Below, one piece after another: positions 35,640-47,624 of a stretch of 64,000 nucleotides of DNA. Numbering within the stretch: the first letter of the stretch is position 1; each line of letters begins with the position of its first letter. Location of the stretch: assembly GCA_014529385.2 (NCBI GenBank), contig CM043961.1, forward strand, positions 12,074,478 to 12,138,477, given 5' to 3'. The notes below the pieces were generated by a model. That model was given only the letters and a program-made list of their open reading frames with translations. It had not been told where the DNA came from and did not search any database. The stretch is from Adiantum capillus-veneris (lineage: Eukaryota > Streptophyta > Polypodiopsida > Polypodiales > Pteridaceae). Both the position numbers and the translations under genes were made by a program.

Positions 35640-36230
35640 AACACTAGCATTTATTGGTGGACCATAAAAATTAGGTACTATTATCCTCGTCTAAGCACAA
35701 CCTACCACAACCCCTTCTTCTTGCCATGTGGCTACTTTGTCACACCATCAATCTGTTATCCCCAAAATCCATGTGCTTCTGCTTGTTGTCTACTTGGCCC
35801 TTATCCTTTGCCTTATTCCTTTTCACCCTTAGGGCATCTCCCAAGATCTTGGTTAAAATATATGGGTTCACTCCATCTCTCCACTCATAATTGTGAGTAT
35901 GAAAAAAAAGGGTTCAAATTGAATCCCCTATTGTCTCAAAAGGTTTGAAAATTCTTTTTCACTAGCTTTGCTACAAACTCAGTATTGGCCCAAAAAGTTC
36001 AAAAATACTTTTTACACTAGCTTTGCTACAAACTCAATGTTGGCTCAAAAGTTTCCAAAATACTTTTTACACTAGCTTGCTACTCATAAACACATCACAC
36101 ACCTAGAAAAACTCCTCGAATTGATGGAGTCCCCAATGAATTTTACTATTTGTACCAATATTTTTTGACACCTTACCTAATATTGGTTTGGCAAGAAGCC
36201 TTAGCTGTAAGAGCTCTCTCCTCTTCCATT
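35640..36230. repeat. 55-bp tandem repeat (three copies) in otherwise gene-free DNA
   Basis: ACTAGCTTTGCTACAAACTCA starts at 35961, again at 36016, and in shortened form at 36071, with CTTTTTNCACT before each. The rest of the interval shows no gene. Confidence 0.75.
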
Positions 36231-38680
36231 AATGATGAACTAGTTAAGTTAATTCACAAGATCAAAGGAGGAGATGCGATCAGACTGGAGGCCAATTACA
36301 TGTTTCACTTCTATTTATAAGATCTTCCACATAGCCTTAGCTAGAAGACTCAGTCCCCTCATGGATCAATTTATCTTGAAAGTATAGAAGGGATTTGTTA
36401 AGGAAAGGCTCATTCTTGATGCAATAATATCACTTTGGGAAGGAATGCAGTATGCAAAATAAATAGAGCAAGGTTTCATCTTCTTCAAAATTGATTTTGA
36501 CAAGGCTTATGGTAGTATAGAGTGGGAATTTATTCTTCAAAGTTTACATGATGTGGGGTTGGGCAAGTTTTTTATCAGATTTGTACACATTTTATTTGGC
36601 AATGCCTCTGTTAGGATCTCTATTAATGGCACTTTGGCTAAAGCCATTCCCTTGCATAAATCCTTTGTCACCTTTACTTTATTCTATCCCTTCTGATGCC
36701 TTGGGCTAGCTAGTCAAATATGTTATACATCATGGGAAATACAAAGTTGTTGACAATAAAGATTCTGTTTATAAGTTATGCTTACAACAGATTGCCGATG
36801 GCACTAATGCATTAGTGAAAAATGACATGTAGTATGTTGAGAGTTTTTAGACTTGCCTTAGCAATTATTGCTTGGCTAGTTGTTCTGTAGGTTATAAGAT
36901 TTCTAAAGGTGGCTGCCTTGCAATTATTGTACAAGCTGGTTGCAAAGCTATTGAGGAGGGTCAAATTTTTAGGCTTCTTGGCATCCCAATGGGACTTCAA
37001 TGCCTCCTTCAATCATAGATGGAACTACGTTCTAGAAAAAACTCTTTTCTTGGCAAAACCAACAACCTTACATTTTTGCAAGAGTTTTTGTTCTAATTCA
37101 TTACTTATTGTCTAATTTGATTTTCTTCTTGTCTTACTGGTCTCCCTCTTAATATCAATTGCACAAAGTTTTCACACTGGCAAGAGGATATCTCTAGGAG
37201 GTTCAGAGAAGGTGAGCAAAATCCCTAAATTAGCTTGGAAAACTTGTTGCATACCAGGATTGGGGATTCTCAATCTTCAACACCTCTCAAATAAGTTAGC
37301 AAGCAAATGGATTATGAGGGCTTCCACCTCTTTTGATTTTTGGTCTACTTGATCCAAAAAGAAACAAATAAGTTCCATCTGAATGTATGGTAACAAATCC
37401 TAGTCCGGTGTAAGACTACAAGAGGTTTTGATTTTGAGAGCTAACTCCACCCTTAGAGAGTCTGATCTTGTGTGCAATTTATGGATTACATGGAATATTC
37501 AAAAGGCTACTTGGGATCTTTCCAAAGACTGGAAATCTTTAGATCAATTCTAGATTCATAATTCCATTTGATTTGGATGGTTTGGGCACTTAGATGGTTG
37601 GCAACTGTCCAGAAGGTCTCACAAGTGCTTCAAATTAGGTATTAGAAATTGGAAGATCCGTGTAAAGATGGTGTTTGGCTCACTGAATATGAGCTTATAC
37701 AACAATACCATATCACTCAAGGATGTGCAATACTAATTTTAGAAATGTGTCAAAGGTTCTAGAGTTGGTTGCAAAGGTGTTCCAAATGACAACCCTTCTC
37801 TCTCTTTAATATTTGCCAAAGCATTTATTTTTCTAAAGAATCAAACACAAGTATGGAGCTAAACTTAATTAGTAGGCTCAATAACAAATGGGTTGTATCT
37901 TGGAATGCTAAGCAATGGAAATATAGGTTTAAATGTATTGGGCTTACCCTCTAGACATCAAGCACAATTGTCTCATGTGGCATATCCTGAGCTCATCCTC
38001 CACCAAGGGGTTTGGAGAGGTACAAAAGCTAAGAAAATTGGGGCTTGAAATGGAGTTTGCTGTAGGTGCAAGGATCATGAAGAATCTTTGGTCCACTTAT
38101 TTGTTCATTGCAAATATAACCTGTTGTTTGAATTAGAGCTCCAAAAGGCCTACATTATAGATGCCTCCTTTCTCACTTAGAGGTCTTTGTTATATGTGGG
38201 TGAATGCATCTTTGTAGATGTTCCCCTACTACGGAACTGCCTTAGGGGTATGGAAAATTTGGTTGGAGAGAAACAAAGCATTTTATGGCTAGCCCCATTT
38301 CCCATCTATAGTCTCCTTGTCTATCTGTTTTATTGGGGTTATGAAGGAAGTTTATGACTTGGTAATTAATGCTACTATAATGGAAGTCAAAGATTTGCAA
38401 AAGGCCCTTAGATGGCAAAGATGGAGACCTGTAATTTTATCTTTTGTGAGCCCTTAGATGGAAAAGATGGAGACCTATAATTGTATCCTTTTACGAGCCC
38501 TCAAGAATGTATTTGATTCTCAGATACTTTTCCCTTTTTTCTTCATTTTCTTGAAGTCATCCCACTCCTCTCCTTTTGGCATGTCTTCTCTTGGCCTGGA
38601 TATCCTTCCTTAGGGGTGCTTGGGCTTTTTCCTTCCTTTTAATTACTTCAACACTTTAAAAAAATAATAATGAATTAGTA
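36231..38680 (+). pseudogene. LINE (L1-type) reverse transcriptase, broken
   Basis: Plus-strand pieces in order are RPITCFTSIYKIFHIALARRLSP, LILDAIISLWEGMQYA and FIFFKIDFDKAYGSIEWEFILQSLHDVGLGKFF, which is the plant L1 reverse transcriptase core. ISKGGCLAIIVQAGCKAIEEGQIFRLLGIPMGL (about 36900-36985) follows in a shifted frame. A C-terminal zinc knuckle of the zf-RVT type reads CRCKDHEESLVHLFVHCKYN (38067-38125). The endonuclease half is absent and the YADD catalytic box is deleted near 36680-36800. The A-rich end at 38650-38680 is consistent with a LINE tail. It is a 5'-truncated dead copy. Confidence 0.8.
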
Positions 38681-39762
38681 GATACATCTAATTTACTTTT
38701 GTATTATCTAGGCTTATTCTCCAAATGCTACAAGCGTTTGTTTTTTCTCAAGTAGCATCATAAACTATTGCTCATGAAACAATTAGGTATGAACCCATTT
38801 CTTTTTAGTTATAATCTAGGGAAATGCTCTTGCAAGGTCTTGGTTAAATTCCAAGGGTAGATTCTCGCTATGTTTAAGAACAGAAGTAAAAGACCAGCTA
38901 GAGTCATGCAAAGCAAAAATGGACCATTTGGCAGGAGGAGGGTGGCACAATTTGCAAAGACAATTGAAGGCAGGTGCCATCAAAGGCCAGGCTGACACTA
39001 GAACAATGGGGGCGGATGGGGGTTTGTAAATGATTAGAGGACATATGCTCGTCGCAATTTGTGAGTCACACAAGTGGTTTACACCGATGGTCACAAGTCT
39101 AAGTGTGTGACGGCCTGTGTTCGAGTCGTTCATCTGAGTAATTTGACTTAAGCTCAAGAATGGAGAGAAGGGGGATCTCCTCAATGAATATGTGGTGATT
39201 TAGCTTATTGAAAATAGTGTGAACTCATGGCATGTATTGATTAGCATTGGAGTAGAGTGAACAAGCCAAAATCCATCCCAACAATATAGGTTATACACCA
39301 AGCACTCACACCATTAATACGATAATTGTAAAGGATTAGCATACCAAAGTGAATGGAAAGAGGATGCTCCACGCATGAGGATGCAAACTATCAAGCAAAC
39401 TATGCTTCTCCAATACATGCAATTAGTGGAGTGAATAACAAACAACCCATCTTAACAATAGGGGTTCATGATCTAAGCACTCGTACTAACCTTTGTGGCT
39501 TTTAAGGGCCATTGGATCCTAGTATTGAGACTAACGATCCAAGATTAGAACAAATCATTTGTTGTAAAAAAAAAAATTCCAACAATCAACACATGTGAGA
39601 TGATACATATCGAGCCTTCACCAGTATTGTGATGGGAAAAAAGGTAAAAGCAAAAGACCAACTCTTTATACAAAGGACCCCAAAAATGGAATTTTTTTGG
39701 GGCTCATCAAGCAAGCAAAATACATTTGGGCCCATTGCCTCATGGATGGAATTTCTTTGTGG
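38681..39762. other. No gene seen; AT-rich, flank of CACTA element 1
   Basis: One minus-strand frame of 122 codons (38816-39184) is open but unrecognised. A tRNA-like stretch is described separately. The A-run at 39565-39575 is short. Confidence 0.45.
39045..39150 (+). repeat. Possible tRNA-derived SINE head
   Basis: GTGTTCGAGTCG at 39117-39128 resembles a Pol III B box (GGTTCGANTCC). ACACAAGTGGTTTACA about 50 bp upstream loosely resembles an A box. No clear tail or target duplication was found, so this is weak. Confidence 0.25.
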
Positions 39763-39785
39763 CACTACAAGAGGTTGTGTGCTCT
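39763..39785 (-). repeat. CACTA element 1: terminal inverted repeat
   Basis: CACTACAAGAGGTTGTGTGC begins at 39763. CACTACAAGA is the canonical plant CACTA terminus. The flanking triplet is TGG. No partner TCTTGTAGTG end was found on the right, so the element lacks its 5' end. Confidence 0.85.
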
Positions 39786-39799
39786 TGTGACGCTGTTAA

Positions 39800-40020
39800 C
39801 GACGGAAATACACTAGGTTTTTATAACCTCTGGCATCGCTAAAACCGTCGCTAATAGCGTCGCTACGAGAGCGTCGCTATATACGACGCTATATGCGTCG
39901 CTATATAGAGACACTCATAGCGACGGTCATAGCGACGGTTATAGCGACGTTTACACAGAAGTCTATAGTGACGCTCCAGAGCCATAAATAGCGACGGTTA
40001 TAGCGACGCCCGAGAGAATT
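39800..40020. repeat. CACTA element 1: subterminal TAGCGACG cluster
   Basis: At least six copies of GTCGCTA are followed by at least five of TAGCGACG in the opposite orientation, spaced about 10-25 bp. Such clusters are bound by TnpA in En/Spm-type elements. The forward and inverted halves could fold against each other. Confidence 0.85.
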
Positions 40021-40389
40021 TTTTTTTGGTGACAGGGCATTGAATGCCCTACCACCCATCAACTATATTGTACTTGATTCACTTTTTAAAAAAAGTGCAA
40101 TGGTAGATAATAGACCTAAAATAGTCACCCACAAGACGCATTGTTTGCAAAATTGACAAGCGTAAAATTGACAATTGTACACATCATAGGCAAAATGAAT
40201 TGATTGGCAAATGTAATAATGACAATTGTACAACATCATAGGCATAAAGAATTGATTGGCAAAATGAACTGCGGTGACAAATGTAATAATATACATGGTT
40301 CAAAAAGACGTATAAAATCCGTCTCATGATACATAAGCTATGAGAAACCCTAAACTAATGCTATCTAGCTACGGCTAAACTGACGTCGT

Positions 40390-41319
40390 CTAGTCAGACG
40401 TCTCATCGCGTCCAAGCGGCGTATCTGTCGGATTCTGCAAAAAAAGACAATAAGACAGCTTTCAGTAAGTATAAACATATAACGACATTTATAAAACAAT
40501 ACAAAAAATAGAAAAGAGTAAACCCTAATACTAACCATGCCGCCGCGAGAACTGAGAATGTCCATCAGGGCGTTTAAGCCCTTCCTGCCTGCGTACTCGC
40601 ACTCGTACGGTGTGGGATCACGTCCTGTCATCGACCACTGTCAAAACATACAAAGATTTCATTATGTTAGAATTAAAAAACTCATAAACCCTAAACTATC
40701 GAACATAAAGAGCAATGCGAAAACACTTACAAAATCGGCCTCAAATGATGCCCATCCACCGCTCCCCAAGTGGTGCGAGCTCCCTGCCTCTACTCGCGCT
40801 CTGGCTGCATCCTTTTGTTGCTTCCACTTGTCGGGATTCTCGCGCGCTACTTTCTTCGCATTCTTCCAATCTTCTTTGGCCAGCCAATCTGGTCTGTTCC
40901 ACCCATGCTTGATTGCTTTTTGCACTTCGAAACGCTTGTGTTTGCAGTATTCGCGCATTCGAATCTTCATCAAGTCTTCATTGAAGCGCTGATCCCGTGT
41001 TGGAACAGGAAACTCATCATGAAGTATGCTGATGACTCTGTTTTTAAAATCACTTGGTACTTCACTCCATTTGTTTAGTATGTAGTGTCTAAACAGCTGA
41101 GAGCAAAGACCACGCATGCGCGAGATCACCTTCTTGCCGTCATCATCCATGATGATGCCGCCGTTGAAGTCGACGGAGTAAGGCAAGCCCTCTGGCCGGT
41201 GACGCGTGAACCTGGGTGTCCCGGCAGAGGTCTCTAGCGGCGTGTCGATGGGGGTATGGACGTCAGGTGTCTCCACCGGCGTCTGGGCCCCGAAGCGAGG
41301 AGTGTCGAGTGGGGTGGCC
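40390..41319 (-). CDS. CACTA element 1 tnpA-like gene, 3' exons
   Basis: Three exons on the minus strand have sound splice sites. Exon a is 41319-40732 (acceptor TATACATGCAG, donor GAT TTT|GTAAGT). Exon b is 40637-40536 (acceptor TTTTGACAG, donor ATG|GTTAGT). Exon c is 40434-40390, ending DETSD-stop. The protein opens with Thr-Pro repeats (TPLDTPRFGAQTPVETP), then YSVDFNGG, then a helical, basic region with WSEVPSDFKNRVISILHDEF and ENPDKWKQQKDAARARVEAG. This is the plan of Ptta/En/Spm TnpA (Transposase_24 family), thought to bind the subterminal repeats. In exon b MTGRDPTPYECEYAGRKG is the most conserved stretch against element 2. Frames are open throughout all three exons. The original 5' exons are deleted, and the gene is joined to tnpD. 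Confidence 0.7.
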
Positions 41320-42470
41320 CTGCATGTATACACATGATAATAGATCAACTATGGGAAAAAACAAGATTTACAGTGTCTGAGTGAGGAGTGTCAATAGATT
41401 ACCTGAGCATTCTGTCAGCCCGGGATAGTCATGCATGGTCCACATTAGAATGCCTCTGATCAAAGCATTCCGTCGTCCTGTGTGTCGGCTCATATCCACC
41501 ACCTCTATGCCAATCCACAATTGTTGTAGCTCTTCCAATAGTGGACGAAGATACACATTAATATTCTCCACTTTATATCGCCCTGGCACAATCAAGCTTA
41601 GCCATAGGTGCCCCTTCTTCGTAGTCAACCACAGGGGAATGTTGTAGTTGACGATGACAACGGGCCATACACTGTAAGATGTTGATCTTTGACCAAATGG
41701 ATTTACGCCATCCATAGCCAGGCCTAAGCGCAAATTTCGAGCTTCCCTGGCAAAATCTGACCATATTCCATCTATATGTTTCCAGGCTACGCAATCTGCA
41801 GGAATTCGTAGCACACCATCCGAAGATTTATTCTCCTCATGCCATGATGCTAGGGCGGCCATGGACTTACATTCGAAGAAATGCTTGATGCGAGGAAGCA
41901 GAGGAAAATGTCGCAAAACCTTTTGCGGAATTTTTGTCCGGTGGAGATCTACTCGATATCTTTCGGAATCACATTTCGGACACTTCTCCATGTCTATGTA
42001 TTCCCCTCTGAAAAGAATGCAGTCATTAGGACAAGCGTGGATAGAATTGTAATCCATCCCCAAGTTTCACAAAATCTTTCTTGCTTCATCTCGGGAATCT
42101 AGCATCACATTGTCAGCTGGTAGTATGTGCTCTTTAAGCAATCTACACAACATAAAAATACGATACAGTCGTGTAAAAATCTATCAGATCATTATACATT
42201 TAGAGTTTTATTTAAGTAAACTAATTGTAATAGATCACCTGAAAAGCGCTGTGACACTAGTGTCACTGCATCCAAACTTTGCCAGCATGTTGAGAAGAAC
42301 CAGGAGTGCTTTCAATCTAGACATACGTGCTCCATTATACAATGGCGTATCGGCTTCACTTTTCATATCATCATAGATAAGCCTTTCTGAATCCATGATC
42401 GTCTCGATCATTTCATCAATCTTTAACCTAATCTTTAACGTCTTTTGGGATAGTTTCCTACGACGTTAAA
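41320..42470 (-). pseudogene. CACTA element 1 tnpD fragment (N-terminal half only)
   Basis: On the minus strand about 42390-42240 reads ADTPLYNGARMSRLKALLVLLNMLAKFGCSDTSVTALF. A short intron follows. From 42142 it reads LLKEHILPADNVMLDSRDEARKIL, then TGA at 42069-42067, then NLGMDYNSIHACPNDCILFRGEYIDMEKCPKCDSERY and on to MSRHTGRRNALIRGILMWTMHDYPGLTECS at the donor CAG|GTAATC (41403). This is the tnp2 (PF02992-type) N-terminal half. The catalytic middle and the DUF4218 region are deleted. The TGA sits where Cys is usual. The right part stops at about 42470 without a TIR. Confidence 0.85.
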
Positions 42471-42481
42471 ACTCTCTTCTT

Positions 42482-42483
42482 CT

Positions 42484-42511
<28 letters not shown>
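42482..42511. repeat. TG microsatellite
   Basis: An uninterrupted (TG)n tract of about 26-28 bp lies at the truncated 5' edge of CACTA element 1. Confidence 0.9.
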
Positions 42512-42514
<3 letters not shown>

Positions 42515-42544
42515 ACCTAAATAAACCTAAGTCTAATCTAATAT

Positions 42545-43240
42545 AACATAAATTGGGGTTTTGAATTTGATATCATTTTGAATTTGAGGTTTCTCCACAT
42601 AGCCATATTGTAAATTTCATATCTGCGACTATGAATGCAACGTGGAGTCTTGCCTTGAAATTCTATGCCTCAAAAGATATTTGTCATGTTCATTGTAGGT
42701 CCCAAGAAGGAATGAGCAGAAAGTCACTTTCTCACTTGCAAAGATGTGCCAGCTGGTGTTTTGATATCTTGTTGAATTTGAGGTTTTCTCAACATAGCCA
42801 TATTGTACATTTTGTATATTTGACTATGAATGAAATATGGAGTTTTGCTAGTCTTGGAGTCTTGTGCCTTGAAATTATGTGCCTCAAAAGATATTTTAAA
42901 TTGGAATGAATTTTTAATTTTGTAGCATTGTTCTTGAATATGATCTATACAACCTCAAAAGCATTCATGAGGACGTTGGATTGGGTTTTCATGACGTTCA
43001 TTGGTGTTTTGATAGTGATACCTAATCTACAAATTACCTACAGCATAACCATAGAATTTGTGAAGTGCCTATAGATCCATCCCATATTTCCCATATAAAA
43101 TATATGGAGTTTTAACTCGAAATTTTGTGGTTCAAAAAGATTTATTTAATTGGAATGAATTTGAAGTTATGTACCTCAAAAGTGATGTTGCCATTCAAGC
43201 ACTGTTCTTGAATATGATCGATCAAAAAACACTATTGGCA
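42545..43240. repeat. Diverged tandem repeat, three units of about 190-300 bp
   Basis: GAATTTGAGGTTTTCTC with ACATAGCCATATTGTA occurs at about 42582 and 42772. The following GACTATGAATG, ATGGAGTTTTG, TGCCTTGAAATT and TGCCTCAAAAGATAT blocks recur, and a third partial unit occurs at about 43080-43220 (TATGGAGTTTTAACTC, TTGTTCTTGAATATGATC). No coding signal is seen. Confidence 0.65.
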
Positions 43241-43295
43241 GTGTTTCCTTACATTTTGTGCCAAGGTAAGAAACCTATAGATAATTTTCCTATAA

Positions 43296-43724
43296 ATGGA
43301 CAATACCATATCTCCAAGCACATGTGCATTTGAGATGGGTAATAGAGCAAAGGATGAGTGTTGTTTGAGGAAAGGAAAACGAAAGAAGAAGAAAAGAAGA
43401 AAGAAGACGAGGAGGAGGAAGAAGAGAAGAGCAAGGAGAAGGTGGTTTTTTTTTATATCAAAATATTTGAAGAGTGAGTATAAGATTTACTTCACTGATT
43501 ATGGCTTCTTCAATGGCATGAACTATGCCTTGGGTCGGAATATGTCCATAGACCTTAGATCATACTTGGAGGAGCTTGTAAAATCCAAAAAAATTAAAGA
43601 AGACTTAAGAGATGAGATGAAGACGATCTATGGCTCCTCCAATATGACTGTTCTAGGGATTTGTAGATACGTAACCTCTTTCAAATATAATAAAGGACTC
43701 AAAACTTTGGGTCTCTTTATATAA
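43296..43724 (+). other. Open frame with Lys/Arg run, unrecognised
   Basis: A 142-codon plus-strand frame has a KKKKRRKKTRRRKKRRARRR tract encoded by an AGAAGAAGA-rich purine run, then SKYLKSEYKIYFTDYGFFNGMNYALG. The C-terminal 80 residues look globular, but I recognise no family. The purine run may simply be a microsatellite kept open by chance. Low confidence as a gene. Confidence 0.2.
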
Positions 43725-45118
43725 TGTTGTCTTTACAAAATGACTATCTAAACATGTACTTTTGAATGATTTGGTGTTCAAAATAGCGTTCCCCCTTGTA
43801 TTTTGGATTTCCTTTTAGAGGGAGGATGGTTTCTCGGGCTCTTTTGAGGGATTGCAGAGGGTGAATTTTGGGGGAGCCATATTAGTAGGGGATGAGAAAG
43901 AAACACATAGACACACTTCCAAGCTCCCTTTACACAAAGGGCATAGTGGACACATGTCAGCTTCCTAGCCCAGTTTCCCCCAAGGTGCATTAAAATCCTA
44001 TTGGATGGCCATAGAGGTGGAACAATGAGGATTAGGCTAGAGTACATTTAGTTTAATTCATTTAAAAACACTTGATAAAAGAACCAATAGAAATTAAGCT
44101 CTCTAAAAGACTATTGGACAATCTCCCAAGGGGTCCAATGAGCATTCAGCAGCCTAATGGCTTGCCTGATTCCTATTGTCCAGAAGACTAAGAGGTCCAA
44201 TAAGAGTTTAATCGCATTATTTAAATACCTAAAGCTCTCACAAAAGGGAAAAGGGAGACACATGTCACAAGGCTATCACTTATGCTTCTTAATTGTCATT
44301 GGCTAAGCTTTGTAGGGGCCAATATGATGTCAACATGAGCAAATAGAAAGAGGGGTCGACCAAGAGAGAGAGGGGGCTGATTTTTGCAAGGAATTATCAC
44401 ACACACACACACTCACACAAGCTCATGTGTGAAGTAAAGAAGATTATCTCCTTCTCAACCTTTAATGGAAAGCTCATCATCTACTCCAAGCTTGTGAGAA
44501 GGGAGGCCTACACCAACAACTCTTGGCTTTGTGATGCAAATCCAACCAAGAGCCAAGCTCCAATGCATGCTCATCTACTCTACCATGCTAATTACTAAGA
44601 TATGATAAGATATTATGAGTGATTATGTGAGGAGACATACTTCTTTCTCGTAAGAATAGTCCTTCTTCGTCTCAATCTACTCTCATACCCCGCTAGCTCT
44701 CACCATCTTCGAAGGTGTGTGAGGTCTTGGGTCTGAGACCATGAGGGAATTGATGTTGTGTTTCAAGTGTAATCTTGGTGCTTGAAGCTTCCATATTCAT
44801 TGCACCAGCAAGTTATTGAAGGAACACAAAGTATTGTATTGAAAAATGTCTCCCTTGATGGGGGAAACCTATAATACAAAGCCTTTTCGAGGGCGGACCC
44901 GCTCCATGTAAATCCGGTCCTCAACTATTGTCAATAGCTTAATTTCTCTCTCTTTTTGAAGTATTGTTCATGCCTATCTAACTAGGTGTTATGCTTTTGT
45001 TGCTCTCCCCATCCAAGCACTCTTGCTATGCTCATTAGGAATCTATTCTTAATGAAATGCTCACTATGTCTATGTTATTTTCCTCTACACACAAGTTATT
45101 AGACCATTAAATGTTACA
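43725..45118. other. No recognisable gene
   Basis: A single-copy-looking stretch contains a CA microsatellite at 44398-44414. The C/T-rich part around 44450-45000, including GTGATGGGGGAAACC-like and GGTCCTCAACTATTG segments, could be an old LTR, but no paired end was found. Confidence 0.4.
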
Positions 45119-45925
45119 TTGGTAAAGATATGGCTCCTTGGTTATGAAAACCTCCTGTGGGGGTAAAAATTTAGTGAATGCTTTTGGTTTTGTTTTTGAA
45201 AAAAGAGAGATGTCACAGAAAAAATGCTGCCTAAATTTTCACAATTTAGGAAACATATCTATAATGTAGAGAAAATATCACAAGTAAGCAAGACTTTGGT
45301 TGATTCTCAAGATGAAAATAGGCACTTGGGTGTATATACCAGAGTATGTAACATTTGGTGGACTTATAAAAGATATATTGGTATACTCACAAGTGCTTAT
45401 AAAATAGGGAAAAAGGTAGGGCTCTTACATAGGATATTAACCAAATGTTTCTAAATCTTTTTGATAAACAGAGTTACAGACAGACAGCTCATATGATCAT
45501 CACTTGGGACACATTTAAGTTACAACAGATTTAGGACAAGCTTATGGCTGCAAATAGTAGGCAAAAGAAAACCAAGCCAATAGCAATTAGGGACCCTATC
45601 TCCAAACCATGTAAACCCATCAAACTTTTCAAAGACCGTAATAGACCCTACTTGCATGGACGAGCTAAAGAAAACATAATATATATTTAGGAGTGTAGAT
45701 GGATTCTTGGATGTGACAACGATAACAAGCAATAGGGTTTGCTTGGATACATGTTACCCATTTAGTACGAATTCATTCTAATTAATTGTAACGATGGTTG
45801 GTTTGCAGGTAAAGATCCCCGCTCTCATCTGATATGAGTTCTAGCTAAAACGCCTACTCTGTCATGTATCAAAGTTTTTTGTAATGGATTGTTTATGTAT
45901 CAAGAAATTCTCTCAAACACGTAAC
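45119..45925. repeat. 1.2-kb tandem repeat, first copy (truncated at left)
   Basis: It begins TTGGTAAAGATATGGCTCC and runs through ATATATTTAGGAGTGTAGATGG to TTGTTTATGTATCAAGAAATTC. Parts match 46361-46911 and 59835-60215 at well over 90 percent by eye. It covers the second part of the monomer plus its tail. Confidence 0.8.
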
Positions 45926-46911
45926 ACAGTAGCATATACACACATACATAGGTAAATATGCATACAATCATACTCATATAGTATCATTAACATATAACAT
46001 ATAACATAGATGTTAACAGTGTTAAAACATAGTAATGATCATCATCCTAAAGCTAATGCCAATTGTATAAATATCATTTGGAAGTTTATGCAGTAACAAC
46101 AGAATCTTGGGTAATAAGCGTATACGAGAGTGATAACAAGTACACAAATGACAACGACAAATACTATTCAGGTACCGTGTTACATATGTTTTGAGTAATT
46201 ACATAAGTTTTCTATAGTTTTTTATCAAGTACTGAAATCGATAGAATTAAAAAATAGGTTCTTTTTGTATTAAGCGCTTTCCTCCGAAAAAGATTTAAAC
46301 TCCAAAAAAGGAAAAACCATAAGATCTTTGATAATTAGTAAACATGAATATAGGTATTGGTAAAGATATGGCTCCTTGGTTATGAAAACCTCCTGTGAGG
46401 GTAAAAATTCAGTGATTACTTCTGGGGTTTTTTATTGGAAGAAAGAGTGATGTGCTGTCGAAATTTCCACAATTTCAAAAACATATCTATAATGTAGAGA
46501 AATATCAAGCAACACTTTGATTGATTGTCAAGATGATAATAGGCACTTGGGTGTATATACCATAGTATGTAACATTTAGTGGACTCATAAAAGATATATT
46601 GGTATACTCACAAGTGCTTATAAAATAGGGCAAAAGGTAGGGCTCCTACATAGGATATTAACCAAATGTTTCTAAATCTTTTTGATAAACAAGGTTATAG
46701 ACAGACAACTCAGATGAGCATCACTCGTGACACATTCAAGTTACAATAGTTTTGGGACAAGCTTATGGATGCACATAGTAGGCAAAAGAAAACCAAGACA
46801 ATAGCAATTAGGGACCCTATCTCTAAAACATGTAAACCCATCAAACTTTTTAAAGACCGTAATAGACCATACTTGCATAGACGAGCTAAAGAAAACATAA
46901 TATATATTTAG
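45926..46911. repeat. 1.2-kb tandem repeat, second copy, interrupted by CACTA element 2
   Basis: It begins GTAACACAGTAGCATATAC and contains TCAGGTACCGTGTTACATATG and then TTGGTAAAGATATGGCTCC. It breaks after ATATATTTAG at 46911, where the first copy continues GAGTGTAGATGG. CACTA element 2 begins at exactly this point, so the break is its insertion site. Confidence 0.8.
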
Positions 46912-46932
46912 CGCTACAAGAGATTGTGTGCA
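46912..46932 (-). repeat. CACTA element 2: mutated terminal inverted repeat
   Basis: CGCTACAAGAGATTGTGTGC begins at 46912 and differs from the element 1 end by CGCTA for CACTA and AGATT for AGGTT. The flanking triplet is TAG. Loss of the canonical CACTA should prevent mobilisation of this end. Confidence 0.75.
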
Positions 46933-46934
46933 TT

Positions 46935-47205
46935 TGTGACGTTTTTAGCGACGAAAATACGTTGGGTTTTATACTCCCCGGCGTCGCTAAGACTGTCGCT
47001 AACAACGCCGCTACGGGAACGTCGCTATAAGCGTTGCTAAAACCGTCGCTATAAGCGTTGCTAAAACCGTCGCTATATGCGTTGCTATATTCATTGCTAT
47101 ATAGCGATGCATATAGCGACGGTTACAGGCTACCTATAGTGACGCTCATAGCGACATTGCAGAGCCTTATATAGCGACGCTTATAGCAACGCCCGAGAGT
47201 AAAAT
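46935..47205. repeat. CACTA element 2: subterminal cluster
   Basis: Repeated GTCGCTA and GCGTTGCTA (about ten copies) then inverted TAGCGACG copies. It has more CpG-to-TpG changes than element 1 (GCGTTGCT, TTCATTGCTA), as expected from long methylation and decay. Confidence 0.8.
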
Positions 47206-47600
47206 TTTTTGGGTGGCAGGGCATTCACCATATTGAATGTTTCAATAATAGAGTAAACCTAAATGAATCCAAGATAAGCCCAGATTCACCTTTGAAAGAA
47301 AGTGCAAGGTATAGACCCAAAGCAGTCACCAACAAGACAATATAACCATTAACTCCCTTATCCATAGTATTGTTTGTAGAATAAAGATACAAAACTGACA
47401 AAAGCAAATTGATGAAAGTAAATCAATGACAATTGTACACATCATAGGAAAAATCGCTTGATTGTTAAGCTTTGCAAATGTAATAGTTACAACACCATTG
47501 TCATTATTGAGAAAATATACATGGTTTTCTAATAGTTACAAAAAGACGTATACACGTCATCTCATTGTACATGCTATGACAAAAGGAAACTAATGCTATG
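47206..47600. other. CACTA element 2: 3' untranslated/interior DNA
   Basis: No gene is seen. Parts resemble 40020-40380 of element 1 (TTGACAATTGTACACATCATAGG), including the segment next to the terminal exon. Confidence 0.5.
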
Positions 47601-47624
47601 TAGCTACAGCTAGACTGACGTCGT

